A stretch of DNA of 64,000 nucleotides from contig NZ_OZ032159.1 of the NCBI RefSeq assembly GCF_964026555.1, positions 1,488,001-1,552,000 of the forward strand, given 5' to 3'. Positions 56,239-64,000 of this stretch are shown here, piece by piece (position 1 is the first letter of the stretch; each line of letters opens with the position of its first letter). Under the pieces are notes generated by a model. The model had not been told where the DNA came from, did no database searches, and saw nothing but the letters and a program-made list of their open reading frames with translations. The stretch is from Candidatus Tisiphia endosymbiont of Beris chalybata. Its GTDB lineage: Bacteria; Pseudomonadota; Alphaproteobacteria; Rickettsiales; Rickettsiaceae. Both the position numbers and the translations under genes were made by a program.

Positions 56239-57231
56239 ATGAAAAAAATCGCCGTATCAGGTTCTCAAGTGACCGGTAGCTTACATTTAGGAAATTATTT
56301 AGGGGCAGTTAGTAATTGGCTAAAAGTACAAGATGAATATGATTGCCTCTTCTTTTTAGCGGATATGCATTCTATAACTATAGATAGGTCACCTATAGAA
56401 CTAAATACCTCGATCCTACAAACTGCTGCTATGTATATAGCTACCGGTCTTAGCCCCGAAAAGACAATTATATTTGCCCAAAGTATGGTTAAAGAACATG
56501 CCGAGCTTGCTTGGATATTAAACTGCGTGACTCCCATAGGATGGCTTAAACGTATGACTCAATTTAAAGTGAAGACCGGAGGTGATCAGGAAAATGCAGG
56601 CTTAGGGTTATTTTCTTATCCAGTGTTAATGGCAGCTGATATATTATTATATAATCCCGATATAGTCCCGGTGGGAGAAGATCAAAAACAACATTTAGAA
56701 CTTACCAGAGATATTACAGTGGTAATTAATAGAAAATTTAATCAGGAAATATTTAAATTACCTGAAGCGGTAATTCAAAGCTCACACGCAAGAATAATGA
56801 GCTTAAAAGATGGGCGGAAAAAAATGAGTAAATCTGATCCATCAGATCTATCGAGGATTAATTTAAGTGATAGCGCTGATCAAATTGTGCAGAAGATTAA
56901 AAAAGCTAAAACAGATAATTTAACCGAAATTAGCTATGATAGTGCAAGCAGGCCAGAAATTAGTAATTTAATCGATATGTACTCCAGCTTCACAGGTCAC
57001 TCTATTGATACAATAGTATTAGAGTATAGTAATAGTGGTTTTGCTAAATTTAAACAGGATTTAACGGAGGTGCTTATCGTTACTCTCGCACCTATTAGGG
57101 ATAAATATGTAGAATTAATGAGCAATCAGGATTATTTAATAAATGTTCTAAGGCATGGAGCAGAACAAGCTAGGATTCCAGCTAATAAAACTCTTACTAA
57201 GATCAAAAAGTTGTTTGGGTTTATAATATAG
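56239..57231 (+). CDS. trpS: Tryptophanyl-tRNA synthetase
   Basis: 330 aa class I synthetase. The HIGH-like motif is in 'QVTGSLHLGNYLGAV' and the KMSKS motif in 'DGRKKMSKSDPSD'. 'WILNCVTPIGWLKRMTQFKVKTG', 'LFSYPVLMAADILLYNPDIVPVGEDQKQHLELTRDI' are standard. A good ribosome-binding site (AGGAGA) precedes the ATG. Confidence 0.97.
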   Translation: MKKIAVSGSQVTGSLHLGNYLGAVSNWLKVQDEYDCLFFLADMHSITIDRSPIELNTSILQTAAMYIATGLSPEKTIIFAQSMVKEHAELAWILNCVTPIGWLKRMTQFKVKTGGDQENAGLGLFSYPVLMAADILLYNPDIVPVGEDQKQHLELTRDITVVINRKFNQEIFKLPEAVIQSSHARIMSLKDGRKKMSKSDPSDLSRINLSDSADQIVQKIKKAKTDNLTEISYDSASRPEISNLIDMYSSFTGHSIDTIVLEYSNSGFAKFKQDLTEVLIVTLAPIRDKYVELMSNQDYLINVLRHGAEQARIPANKTLTKIKKLFGFII

Positions 57232-57248
57232 AGAAGCCAGATTTGAGA

Positions 57249-57402
57249 TATACTGCTCGTAACTGAAGAGTGGGTAGACGATAGAATCAACTTCAAGAAG
57301 AGCTAGGAGTGTCAAAGTCGAGAAGCGCAGCGTACTATAGTACGTGAGCAGCGCAGATCTTTAGGGCATGACGACGCCAATTCTTGAAGTTGACCGAGTA
57401 TA
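57249..57402 (+). repeat. PE-2 variant, first unit of an element chain
   Basis: 154 bp from TATACTGCTCGTAACTGAAG to GAAGTTGACCGAGTATA. Contains ACTTCAAGAAGAGCTAG and AGTACGTGAGCAGCG, as at 35519-35655. The next element begins at the adjoining base. Confidence 0.75.
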
Positions 57403-57507
57403 TATAGTCAATTGATGAGAAGTTGGTGACATCGTCACTCAATGCTTGCCTATTATATATAGGCGCTACCATCGCTCCTAGCACCAAATTCTCCTGAATT
57501 GACTATA
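57403..57507 (-). repeat. Palindromic element PE-1, intergenic copy
   Basis: Exact inverted ends TATAGTCAATT and AATTGACTATA. 105 bp rather than 107; two bases are missing in the middle (AGGCGCTACCATCG against AGGCGTCACTCCATCG). The change breaks the frame that is kept in the two coding copies. Confidence 0.92.
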
Positions 57508-57709
57508 CTGCTCACTTTGCCGAATTGTTTTGTAAGTAGACCTGGCACAAAACAAGCTTCTGGTAGCGGTTTTACGTGCAACCCGGAGCCCAAAACCGCA
57601 GCGCACTTAGGGTGCAGCTGGGGGCTTGAGCTTAGATCCGACGTGCAAATTACCCGCTCGATACGATTTTGAAAGAGGTTCAATGAGGATTCTTAAGATT
57701 AAGAGAGTA
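57504..57709. repeat. Probable further palindromic element in the chain
   Basis: Begins TATACTGCTCACTTTGCC at the end of PE-1 and ends AAGAGAGTATA where the next PE-2 starts. The inside (CAAACCGCAGCGCAC-like and CGCTCGATACG-like text) recalls PE-4. Ends pair only weakly, so the unit is inferred mainly from its neighbours. Confidence 0.45.
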
Positions 57710-57839
57710 TATACTCTTCGCCTTTCAAGAGTTGTTTTTTCATTTGATCAAAGTTTCGCGTGCTCACGTACTTAGTTGTACGCTCCGCGCGCTCACCCCT
57801 GGCAAATAAAATGATGGCTCTTGAAATCCATTGCGTATA
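57710..57839 (+). repeat. Palindromic element PE-2, copy in chain
   Basis: 130 bp, the closest relative of the copy inside virB6 at 1551-1678. Bounded by TATACTCTTCGCC and CATTGCGTATA. Confidence 0.85.
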
Positions 57840-57975
57840 CTCGCTCAATTTCCAGAAGCACTAGGTGTGTCAACATACCCTAAGACTGCAGCATATATAC
57901 ACGTATAGGGGACACCCGCAAAGCCTTAGGCACGCGACAACACTATAAATTCTTGAAATTGTTAGAGCATATTAC
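57836..57975 (+). repeat. Diverged PE-2-like element closing the chain
   Basis: Begins TATACTCGCTCAATTTCCAG at the end of the previous unit and ends TTCTTGAAATTGTTAGAGCATATTA, with a long central palindromic stretch (CAGCATATATACACGTATA). Confidence 0.5.
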
Positions 57976-58088
57976 TATAAGGTTTATATGCCTAATAATA
58001 TCTCTACTGTCATATGCCTATTGGCTCACAACAAAATTAAAGCGCTTGAAATTCAAGGATTATTCAATTACTGCTTGAAGGGCAAAAT

Positions 58089-58259
58089 TTACTTCTTGAG
58101 CTCTTTAGTCACAACTGGCTTTACTTGATCCAGTTGTTCTTCTGGTACTACTATTGCTTCAGCATTCTTATTATCTTCTTTGGGCTCTACCTGTGGTTCG
58201 ACAGCAAAAGCGGATAGTGAGAAAGCGAAAGTCAAAATAGCTACTAATAAATTTTTCAT
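58089..58259 (-). CDS. Small secreted acidic protein, unknown
   Basis: 56 aa from the ATG at 58259. A clear signal peptide (MKNLLVAILTFAFSLSAFA) leaves a mature chain of about 37 residues rich in Glu, Val, Pro and Lys with no Cys. I do not recognise the family. The upstream in-frame ATG at 58271 is possible, but GAGG lies just before the second ATG, and the signal peptide begins there. Isolated between an element chain and an ABC exporter gene. Confidence 0.6.
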   Translation of the reverse strand: MKNLLVAILTFAFSLSAFAVEPQVEPKEDNKNAEAIVVPEEQLDQVKPVVTKELKK

Positions 58260-58425
58260 AATAAACCTCATTTTTATGTTAGGCCATTATAACTTGCGTT
58301 ATACGATATTCAAGGCAAATAAGTGAGATAGTAGTTTTTATTATAGAATATTTAGGGAATATAATAAGTTTTGTGTTATTTTGTGACATAATATCAACTT
58401 ATTAGGAAGAGGTAGAGTGAATAGT

Positions 58426-60246
58426 TCAAGCTATCTGTTGTTCTTTACACAAAATTTGATAAATATCACAATTTTTTAGTAATTTTTGATGAGTATCTCT
58501 TGCCACTAATGCGCCCTGGTCAATAACTAATATCTCATCTGCCTGCTCTATACTAGAAATTCGATGGGCTATAGATAATATAGTTTTTCCTTTCATAAAT
58601 TCTCGTAATTTATTAAACAATCTTTGTTCATTTTCGCTGTCTAATGCACTCATCCCTTCATCTAAAAGTAAAATTTCAGGGTGGTGAAGAATAGCTCTAC
58701 TAATAGCTATTTTTTGTTTTTGTCCCCCTGACAACCTTACTCCTTTTTCGCCAATTTGAGTATCCAATCCGTGGTTAAAATTTTTAGCAAAATCCATTAT
58801 GCCACTAATATCAGCAGCGGTAATTATTTCTTGTTCTGTAGCATCAGGTTTTACAAAAGCTATATTTGATCTAAGGGTTCCAGAAAAAATACTAGGCTCC
58901 TGGGGGATATAGCCAATTAATTGTCTAATTTGCTGGGTGCTAGTTTTTGCTATATCTTGCCCCATAATTTTAATTGCTCCATTGGCAAGAGAATAAAATT
59001 TCAATAATAATTGCATAATTGTACTTTTGCCGGACCCCGTTCTGCCCACTATCCCGATAAATTGGCCTTGAGGGATACTAAAAGATAAATCCTTAAAGAT
59101 TAACGAATCCGCTCTGGAAGGGTAGACAAAACTGACATTCTCAAACTCAATATCCACCAAATTATTTTTGCTGTTATTATTAGAGCTTTTTCCCAGTTCG
59201 CCTCGAGCTGGTGGTTGGTACAATGGGCTTCTCTCCCTACTAGATGCGAGCTGGGGAAGAAGTCTATGGTCTTGATCCTGGTTGTAATCGATAAGAGCGA
59301 AAATCCGTTCTGAGGCAGCTATAGAAGAATGTGTTTCACTTAAAAGATCGAAAATTCCTCCACTGCTTAGCCCGGCGACAATAGCATAGTAAATAAAAGA
59401 TACCATTTGACCGGCGGTTAAATTTCCCTGCAATATATCTCTACTGCCTACCCAGATTACTATAGTTATAGAAAATAATATCCCTGAAATAGTTAGCGCA
59501 AAAAAAATAGATCGTATTTTAAATCGACTAGCGGCATATTCTAAATAATTAGTAATTTGTTTATTAAAGTGTAAAGCTTTATTAGGTTGTTGATTAAAAG
59601 CTTGGATAACCGTAATATTTGTAATACTTTCTTCTAAGTTCGAGGTAATATCTGCTTGTAATTGGAGTACTTTTTTTGATAAATTTCTTACATACTGACC
59701 GAATTGTATTAGTGGAAATAATAATATGGGTATAGTAAATACTACTAGAAAGGCAAGTTTAGGGCTTTGCCAAAACATTAAAATAATGCCTCCAATTAAC
59801 ATTAAGGAATTACGAATAAAAAAAGATAGAAAGTTAATAATAAGCTTAGAAAGCAATTCTATATCTGTAGTTAAGCGCGAAATAATGTCGCCTATTTTTA
59901 ATTCTTCAAAAGCAGTAATGGGTAAGTTAATTATATTATTATAAGCTTCTTTCTTAATTTGATTTACTACTTTTTCTGCTACTTTATTTATAAAATAAGA
60001 ACGAAAAAAACTGCTTATCCCAAAGATCACTATTAATATAATAATAAATAATATGGAGCGGTCAATTGATTGCAAGTAATTCTGTTGTAAACCATTATCA
60101 ACTAATTGCTTAAAGCTACTACCTAATGCTAATAAAGAAATCGACACCCATACTAACGCTAGCATAACAATTGTTAAATCTAGTCTATAATGTCTTAGGT
60201 ATTGAAGTAGCCTATAAATAATAGAATTGGACATAATAAATAACAT
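58426..60246 (-). CDS. MsbA-like ABC exporter with repeat-derived linker
   Basis: 606 aa half-transporter. Six membrane helices (about residues 20-300), then the ATPase domain with Walker A 'GRTGSGKST', 'YIPQEPSIFSGTLRSNIAF' (Q-loop), signature 'RLSGGQKQ', Walker B 'ILLLDEGMSALD' and 'IAHRIS'. Related to MsbA and to Rickettsia multidrug-type exporters; lipid A or lipid substrate is possible but not shown. Residues about 324-350, linking the membrane and ATPase domains, hold a polar stretch (QLASSRERSPLYQPPARGEL) encoded by a palindromic element. The start may also be the ATG at 60234. Confidence 0.9.
   Translation of the reverse strand: MLFIMSNSIIYRLLQYLRHYRLDLTIVMLALVWVSISLLALGSSFKQLVDNGLQQNYLQSIDRSILFIIILIVIFGISSFFRSYFINKVAEKVVNQIKKEAYNNIINLPITAFEELKIGDIISRLTTDIELLSKLIINFLSFFIRNSLMLIGGIILMFWQSPKLAFLVVFTIPILLFPLIQFGQYVRNLSKKVLQLQADITSNLEESITNITVIQAFNQQPNKALHFNKQITNYLEYAASRFKIRSIFFALTISGILFSITIVIWVGSRDILQGNLTAGQMVSFIYYAIVAGLSSGGIFDLLSETHSSIAASERIFALIDYNQDQDHRLLPQLASSRERSPLYQPPARGELGKSSNNNSKNNLVDIEFENVSFVYPSRADSLIFKDLSFSIPQGQFIGIVGRTGSGKSTIMQLLLKFYSLANGAIKIMGQDIAKTSTQQIRQLIGYIPQEPSIFSGTLRSNIAFVKPDATEQEIITAADISGIMDFAKNFNHGLDTQIGEKGVRLSGGQKQKIAISRAILHHPEILLLDEGMSALDSENEQRLFNKLREFMKGKTILSIAHRISSIEQADEILVIDQGALVARDTHQKLLKNCDIYQILCKEQQIA
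59192..59255 (-). repeat. Palindromic element inside the MsbA-like gene
   Basis: The arms CCCAGTTCGCCTCGAG and CTAGATGCGAGCTGGG pair at 13 of 16 positions. The right arm reversed (CCAGCTCGCATCTAGTAGGG) resembles CCAGCTCGCATTGAGTAGGG at 55149. Confidence 0.65.
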
Positions 60247-60361
60247 GTCTTGTACATTAGACTTCTTGCATAATTCGTATCGTACTAGTAATTTGTAAAA
60301 CGGGTGGGCACGCTAGGTTCTGTGAAGGAAAGCAATCTACTCTAAAGTGCAAAATATTTAC

Positions 60362-60436
<75 letters not shown>

Positions 60437-60480
60437 AGAAGATAATCCTAAAGTAGATCTCGTTCAAAACTTGTATTAAG

Positions 60481-60599
60481 CAGATAACTTGCACGACACA
60501 TCGAGATTTGAGACGTCAGCTGCCCCCGAGTGCACTGCGCCTTTGCGCATAAAGCTGACTTCAAATTCCCTACCAGAAGCTAATTTCAAAAGAGGTCTA
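60481..60599. repeat. Probable palindromic element before rpsP 3' end
   Basis: CGAGATTTGAGACGTCAGCT, CCCCCGAGTGCACTGCGC, AAAGCTGACTTCAAATTCCC and TTTCAAAAGAGGTCTA. The AGCTG...CAGCT and CCCGAGTG words recall the ligA-type element, but the copy is diverged. Confidence 0.4.
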
Positions 60600-60935
60600 T
60601 CAAGCTTTTTTTGATTCTTTTTTAGGAGGTTTTGCCTTGCGGTTTTTAATTTTTATTTCCATTTTCTTTTTGATTGAGGCTGGAAGCGCTATACCAGCTT
60701 CTTCAATGAATCTTGCCACTCGTTCAGTAGGTTGAGCACCAGTACCTAACCAATATTCTATACGATCAGATTTGAGGATTACTCTGCCTTCCTCTCCCCT
60801 GATCAGCATTGGATTATAGGTCCCTACTTTCTCTAAGAAGTCCCCATCTCTAGGGGCGGTGGAGTTTGCTATCACTACCCTATAATGAGGGCGTTTTTTT
60901 GCTCCTCCTCTTGCCAAACGTATTTTTGTTGCCAT
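60600..60935 (-). CDS. rpsP: 30S ribosomal protein S16
   Basis: 111 aa. '[40 protein letters not shown]' and '[26 protein letters not shown]' are typical S16. It has the Lys-rich C-terminal tail usual in alphaproteobacteria. Reverse strand, 16 bp after the rpmG stop; rimM and trmD, common neighbours elsewhere, are absent. Confidence 0.97.
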   Translation of the reverse strand: MATKIRLARGGAKKRPHYRVVIANSTAPRDGDFLEKVGTYNPMLIRGEEGRVILKSDRIEYWLGTGAQPTERVARFIEEAGIALPASIKKKMEIKIKNRKAKPPKKESKKA

Positions 60936-60951
60936 AATAATTTTCTATTAA

Positions 60952-61122
60952 CTATTTAATCTTTTCTTCTTTAAAAGGAACATGCTTCCGCACGACAGGA
61001 TCATATTTCCTAAATGATAATTTCTCTGTTTGAGTTTTAGGATTACGCTTTTTTACCAAAAAATACCCTGTACCAGCAGTACTTACCAGTCTTACTAAAA
61101 CATTTTTATTCTTTTTAGCCAC
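60952..61122 (-). CDS. rpmG: 50S ribosomal protein L33
   Basis: 56 aa: '[20 protein letters not shown]', then '[20 protein letters not shown]' and '[14 protein letters not shown]'. Full family length. The only suitable start is GTG at 61122. The zinc-binding Cys pairs of some L33 forms are absent (C-minus form). It precedes rpsP on the same strand. Confidence 0.95.
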   Translation of the reverse strand: MAKKNKNVLVRLVSTAGTGYFLVKKRNPKTQTEKLSFRKYDPVVRKHVPFKEEKIK

Positions 61123-61404
61123 GGTTACCCAATTTTTTCTAATTTTTATTCATAAACCGCTGCTCATGATAAAAGTATGAGCACAAATAGTCAAGAGTAA
61201 AATGTATTTTCTATGGACATTACGGTAGAAGAAGTGAGTAGGAGCCAAAAAACTGATAAACCCTCAAATTAACATACCTCAAGTTTAGGTAAAATAACAA
61301 CTCTTGAAATCCATTGAATAAAATATATTATTTATTTAGGTAGATTTCCTTGAGATGTTACTTTATAAATTTAATCTAAAATATTTTAAGAAAATGAAAT
61401 AATT

Positions 61405-62427
61405 ATGGATAAAGAAAAAGCTCTTCAGGCTGCCTTGAGCCAAATTGAAAAAAATTATGGTAAAGGCTCGGTTATGAAGCTCGGTCAACGTCGTGCTGTA
61501 AATATAGAAGCTATACCCACAGGTTCTATTGGTCTTGATATTGCTCTAGGTATTGGTGGTTTACCCAAAGGGCGAATTATTGAGATATTTGGTCCAGAAA
61601 GTTCAGGGAAAACTACCTTAACTCTTCACGTAATTGCAGAATCACAAAAACAAGGCGGTACTTGTGCTTTTATTGATGCTGAACATGCGCTAGACCCAAC
61701 TTATGCTAAAAAACTGGGAGTTAATATTGATGAACTTATTATTTCTCAGCCAGATACAGGAGAACAAGCATTAGAGATCACGGATACTTTAGTACGTTCC
61801 GGTGCTATTGATATGATCGTGATAGATAGCGTAGCTGCTCTTGTACCTAAAGCAGAAATAGAAGGAGAAATGGGGGATTCGCATATGGGGCTACAAGCTA
61901 GATTAATGAGCCAAGCCCTTCGAAAATTAACTGCTTCTATTTCAAAAACTAATTGTATTATCATTTTCATTAACCAAATTAGGATGAAAATAGGGGTAAT
62001 GTTTGGTAGCCCAGAAACCACCACAGGGGGCAATGCCTTAAAATTTTACGCCTCAATTAGACTAGATATTAGAAAAATTTCAACAATTAAAGATAAGGAA
62101 GAATTGATTGGTAGTCAAACTAAGGTTAAAGTGGTAAAAAATAAAGTGTCTCCGCCATTTAAAACTGCTGATTTTGATATTATATATGGCCAGGGCATTT
62201 CTAAAGAAGGAGAAATAATTGATTTAGGAGTTAAATTAGAAATAATAGAAAAATCAGGTTCCTGGTTTTCTTATAAGGAAATTAGAATAGGGCAGGGACG
62301 AGAAAATGTTAAACAATATCTAAAAGATCACCCAGAGATCTGTAATGAAATCCAACAAGTAATTAGGCAAAAATCTGCTCATACTAATAATGTTATTTTT
62401 GATAGTGAAATAATCGAAGAGGTATAA
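61405..62427 (+). CDS. recA: Recombinase RecA
   Basis: 340 aa. Forms the nucleoprotein filament for strand exchange. Walker A '[10 protein letters not shown]', Walker B '[10 protein letters not shown]', L1 '[21 protein letters not shown]', '[39 protein letters not shown]' (L2 and DNA binding) are all present. N-terminal '[18 protein letters not shown]' is normal. Short C-terminal tail. fabG starts 4 bp after the stop. Confidence 0.98.
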   Translation: MDKEKALQAALSQIEKNYGKGSVMKLGQRRAVNIEAIPTGSIGLDIALGIGGLPKGRIIEIFGPESSGKTTLTLHVIAESQKQGGTCAFIDAEHALDPTYAKKLGVNIDELIISQPDTGEQALEITDTLVRSGAIDMIVIDSVAALVPKAEIEGEMGDSHMGLQARLMSQALRKLTASISKTNCIIIFINQIRMKIGVMFGSPETTTGGNALKFYASIRLDIRKISTIKDKEELIGSQTKVKVVKNKVSPPFKTADFDIIYGQGISKEGEIIDLGVKLEIIEKSGSWFSYKEIRIGQGRENVKQYLKDHPEICNEIQQVIRQKSAHTNNVIFDSEIIEEV

Positions 62428-62431
62428 TAAA

Positions 62432-63157
62432 ATGATAGATTTGACAGGTAAGATATCTCTAATTACAGGGGCAACAGGTGCAATTGGGGGGGCAATAGCC
62501 AAATTATTACATATTTTGGGTAGCCATGTAATAATTAGTGGGAGTGAGGAAGAAAAATTACAAGAAGTGGGAGGAATTCTACAGAATAATTATACAATTG
62601 CGGTATGTAATCTTATTAATGCTGAGGAATGCAGTAATTTGATAGGTAAATTCGAGAAAATCGACATTTTAATCTGTAATGCTGGTATTACTAAGGATAT
62701 GTTAGCCATTAAGATGACTAATGAAATGTTTGAGCAAGTGATAAATATCAATTTAAAAGCTAATTTTATTCTAAACCGTGAAGCAATAAAAAAAATGATT
62801 AAAGAACGTTATGGTAGAATAATCAATATAGCATCGGTCGTTGCAGTTTCTGGTAATCCTGGACAAGCAAATTATTGTGCATCAAAAGCGGGGCTTATAG
62901 GGATGACCAAATCCTTAGCAGCTGAAGTAGCATCTAGAGGAATTACTATTAACGCCATTGCGCCAGGCTTTATCAAATCCAATATGACTGATAAGTTAAA
63001 CGAGATGCAAAAAGAAGCCATAATGCAGAAAATTCCTCTTAAAACCTTTGGCCAGCCAGAAGATATAGCAAATATAGTAGCATTTCTTGCAAGTAGCAAA
63101 GCATCCTACATTACAGGACAAACCATTCATGTTAATGGTGGCATGTTAATGGTGTGA
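62432..63157 (+). CDS. fabG: 3-oxoacyl-ACP reductase
   Basis: 241 aa short-chain dehydrogenase of fatty acid synthesis. NADPH site 'LITGATGAIGGAIAKLLH', 'LICNAGITKDMLAIKMT', and the catalytic Ser-Tyr-Lys as 'IINIASVVAVSGNPGQANYCASKAGLIGMTKSLA' (Tyr-x3-Lys). 'NAIAPGFIKSNMTDKL' and 'ITGQTIHVNGGMLMV' close the fold. Follows recA by 4 bp and may be co-transcribed with it. Confidence 0.95.
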   Translation: MIDLTGKISLITGATGAIGGAIAKLLHILGSHVIISGSEEEKLQEVGGILQNNYTIAVCNLINAEECSNLIGKFEKIDILICNAGITKDMLAIKMTNEMFEQVININLKANFILNREAIKKMIKERYGRIINIASVVAVSGNPGQANYCASKAGLIGMTKSLAAEVASRGITINAIAPGFIKSNMTDKLNEMQKEAIMQKIPLKTFGQPEDIANIVAFLASSKASYITGQTIHVNGGMLMV

Positions 63158-63162
63158 TTCCC

Positions 63163-63190
63163 TTCAGGATAAGAAAAGGCCTATCCTGAA
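63163..63190. terminator. Stem-loop between fabG and gltX
   Basis: TTCAGGATA and TATCCTGAA form a perfect 9-bp stem with a 10-base loop, 6 bp after the fabG stop. No T-run follows, so it may be a weak terminator or a processing or stabilising hairpin. Confidence 0.35.
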
Positions 63191-63222
63191 TTGGCGTGTG
63201 TAGAATTAAGAATAATAGAAGT

Positions 63223-64000
63223 ATGAGAAAAATTATTACACGGTTTGCTCCATCTCCTACCGGTATGCTGCATATAGGTAATAGCAGGACAGCCCTTATA
63301 AATTGGTTATATGCTAGACAGCATAATGGAAAGTTTATTTTAAGATTTGATGATACTGACCTTGAGCGTAGCAAAGAGGAGTATAAAAAAGCAATTGAAG
63401 AAGATTTGAAATTTTTAGGACTTAATTGGGATCAAACCTTTGCTCAGTCTACTAGGCTCGAGAAGTATGAGTTTGTTAAAAGATTATTATTGGAAAAAAA
63501 TAGGTTATATCCTTGTTTTGAAACTCCTGAAGAGCTGGGCTTGAAAAGAAAGTTACAATTATCGCAAGGATTGCCACCAGTTTATGATCGTGCTTCTTTG
63601 CAGCTGACTAAAGAACAAATAAGCGACTATATAAGGCAAGGAAAAAAGCCACATTACCGGTTCTTAATATCTCATACTGCCATAAGGTGGCAAGATATGA
63701 TTAAGGGGGAAATAAGATACGAAGGTAAGAATCTAAGCGATCCGATAGTGGTGCGTGAGGATAATAGTATGACTTATATGTTGTGTTCAGTTATCGATGA
63801 TATTGATTTCTCTATTACGGATATTATTAGAGGTGAAGACCATGTCACTAATACAGCAGTACAAGTGCAAATGTTTGAAGCCTTAGAAGCTAAAATACCG
63901 AACTTAGCACATCTGAGTTTAGTGGTAGCTCGTGATGAAAAAATCTCTAAAAGATTAGGGGGATTTGAAATTGCCTCGTTGAGGGAGGAATCTGGGCTAG
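63223..64000 (+). CDS. gltX: Glutamyl-tRNA synthetase, 3' truncated by window edge
   Basis: First 259 codons of a class I synthetase; no stop before the window ends. '[28 protein letters not shown]' carries the HIGH motif, '[14 protein letters not shown]' and '[23 protein letters not shown]' are standard, and '[12 protein letters not shown]' is the KMSKS-equivalent. Rickettsia has two gltX copies, one of which mischarges tRNA-Gln for the amidotransferase pathway; which this is cannot be decided here. Confidence 0.95.
   Translation, partial: MRKIITRFAPSPTGMLHIGNSRTALINWLYARQHNGKFILRFDDTDLERSKEEYKKAIEEDLKFLGLNWDQTFAQSTRLEKYEFVKRLLLEKNRLYPCFETPEELGLKRKLQLSQGLPPVYDRASLQLTKEQISDYIRQGKKPHYRFLISHTAIRWQDMIKGEIRYEGKNLSDPIVVREDNSMTYMLCSVIDDIDFSITDIIRGEDHVTNTAVQVQMFEALEAKIPNLAHLSLVVARDEKISKRLGGFEIASLREESGL

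Noticed and set aside
57453-57683. 76-codon reverse frame between trpS and the small secreted gene
   Set aside because: Made entirely of palindromic elements (ends in IVNSGEFGARSDG), with no ribosome-binding site or homology.
57249-57975. Possible CRISPR array because of repeated motifs
   Set aside because: Repeats are of different families and lengths with no regular spacers, and no cas genes are nearby.

Overview
The window is AT-rich bacterial DNA with the gene set of an obligate intracellular alphaproteobacterium of the order Rickettsiales, most likely family Rickettsiaceae. The indicators are tandem large VirB6 paralogs plus a virB8-virB9 pair (split rvh-type type IV secretion system), a Tlc nucleotide translocase, CarD, two DUF2125 proteins, a hemD/mitofilin-like/hemY cluster, isc-type hscB-hscA-fdx, and short palindromic repeats inside protein-coding genes, as described for Rickettsia palindromic elements (RPEs). 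An LPS-core-type glycosyltransferase argues against an LPS-free genus such as Orientia. I cannot name the genus; a Rickettsia- or Megaira-like symbiont fits best.

Layout. 1-7.8 kb: three consecutive virB6 paralogs on the + strand, the first cut by the window edge. 8.5-13.3 kb: carD (+), then tatB, glyQ, holC and ptrB (-). 13.5-18.8 kb: an Mrp/NuoLMN-like ion-transport cluster. 18.9-20.4 kb: virB8-virB9. 20.4-24.2 kb: a DUF2125 protein and the Fe-S assembly genes fdx-hscA-hscB. 24.3-29.4 kb: hemY, a mitofilin-like gene, hemD, lpd and an NDUFAF5-like methyltransferase. 29.6-40.3 kb: a lytic transglycosylase, ligA, a polyprenyl synthase, DUF2125, tlc, nrdB and nrdA. 40.7-46.2 kb: fabD facing slt, a tiny coxF-like gene, a cupredoxin plus FTR1 iron permease pair, and yciB. 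46.9-57.2 kb: topA, dprA, peroxiredoxin, an ABC exporter, a small conserved protein, a glycosyltransferase, plsC and trpS. 58-64 kb: a small secreted protein, an MsbA-like exporter, tRNA-Thr, rpsP, rpmG, recA, fabG and a gltX cut by the window edge.

The most striking property is invasion by several families of short palindromic elements, called PE-1 to PE-5 here. PE-1 (about 107 bp, ends TATAGTCAATT/AATTGACTATA) sits in frame inside tatB and an Mrp subunit, adding nearly the same peptide to both. It also sits in the opposite orientation in a virB6 paralog, and once between genes. PE-2 (ends TATACTGCTCGT/ACGAGCAGTATA) lies in many gaps and directly follows PE-1 inside virB6. Other families enlarge ligA and the MsbA-like exporter, extend the lpd frame, and reach the start codon of mrpC. 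The gene-free stretch at 57.2-58.0 kb is a chain of such elements joined end to end at TATA junctions. One PE-3 copy is itself split by about 400 bp containing a 278-bp MITE-like element with 21-bp terminal inverted repeats. No transposase, CRISPR array, rRNA or prophage was seen.

Together the genes serve host interaction (T4SS, Tlc), envelope upkeep (slt, plsC, glycosyltransferase, exporters, yciB), respiration and heme/Fe-S supply (fdx/hsc, hemD/Y, coxF-like, NDUFAF5-like, FTR1) and core DNA and translation functions.
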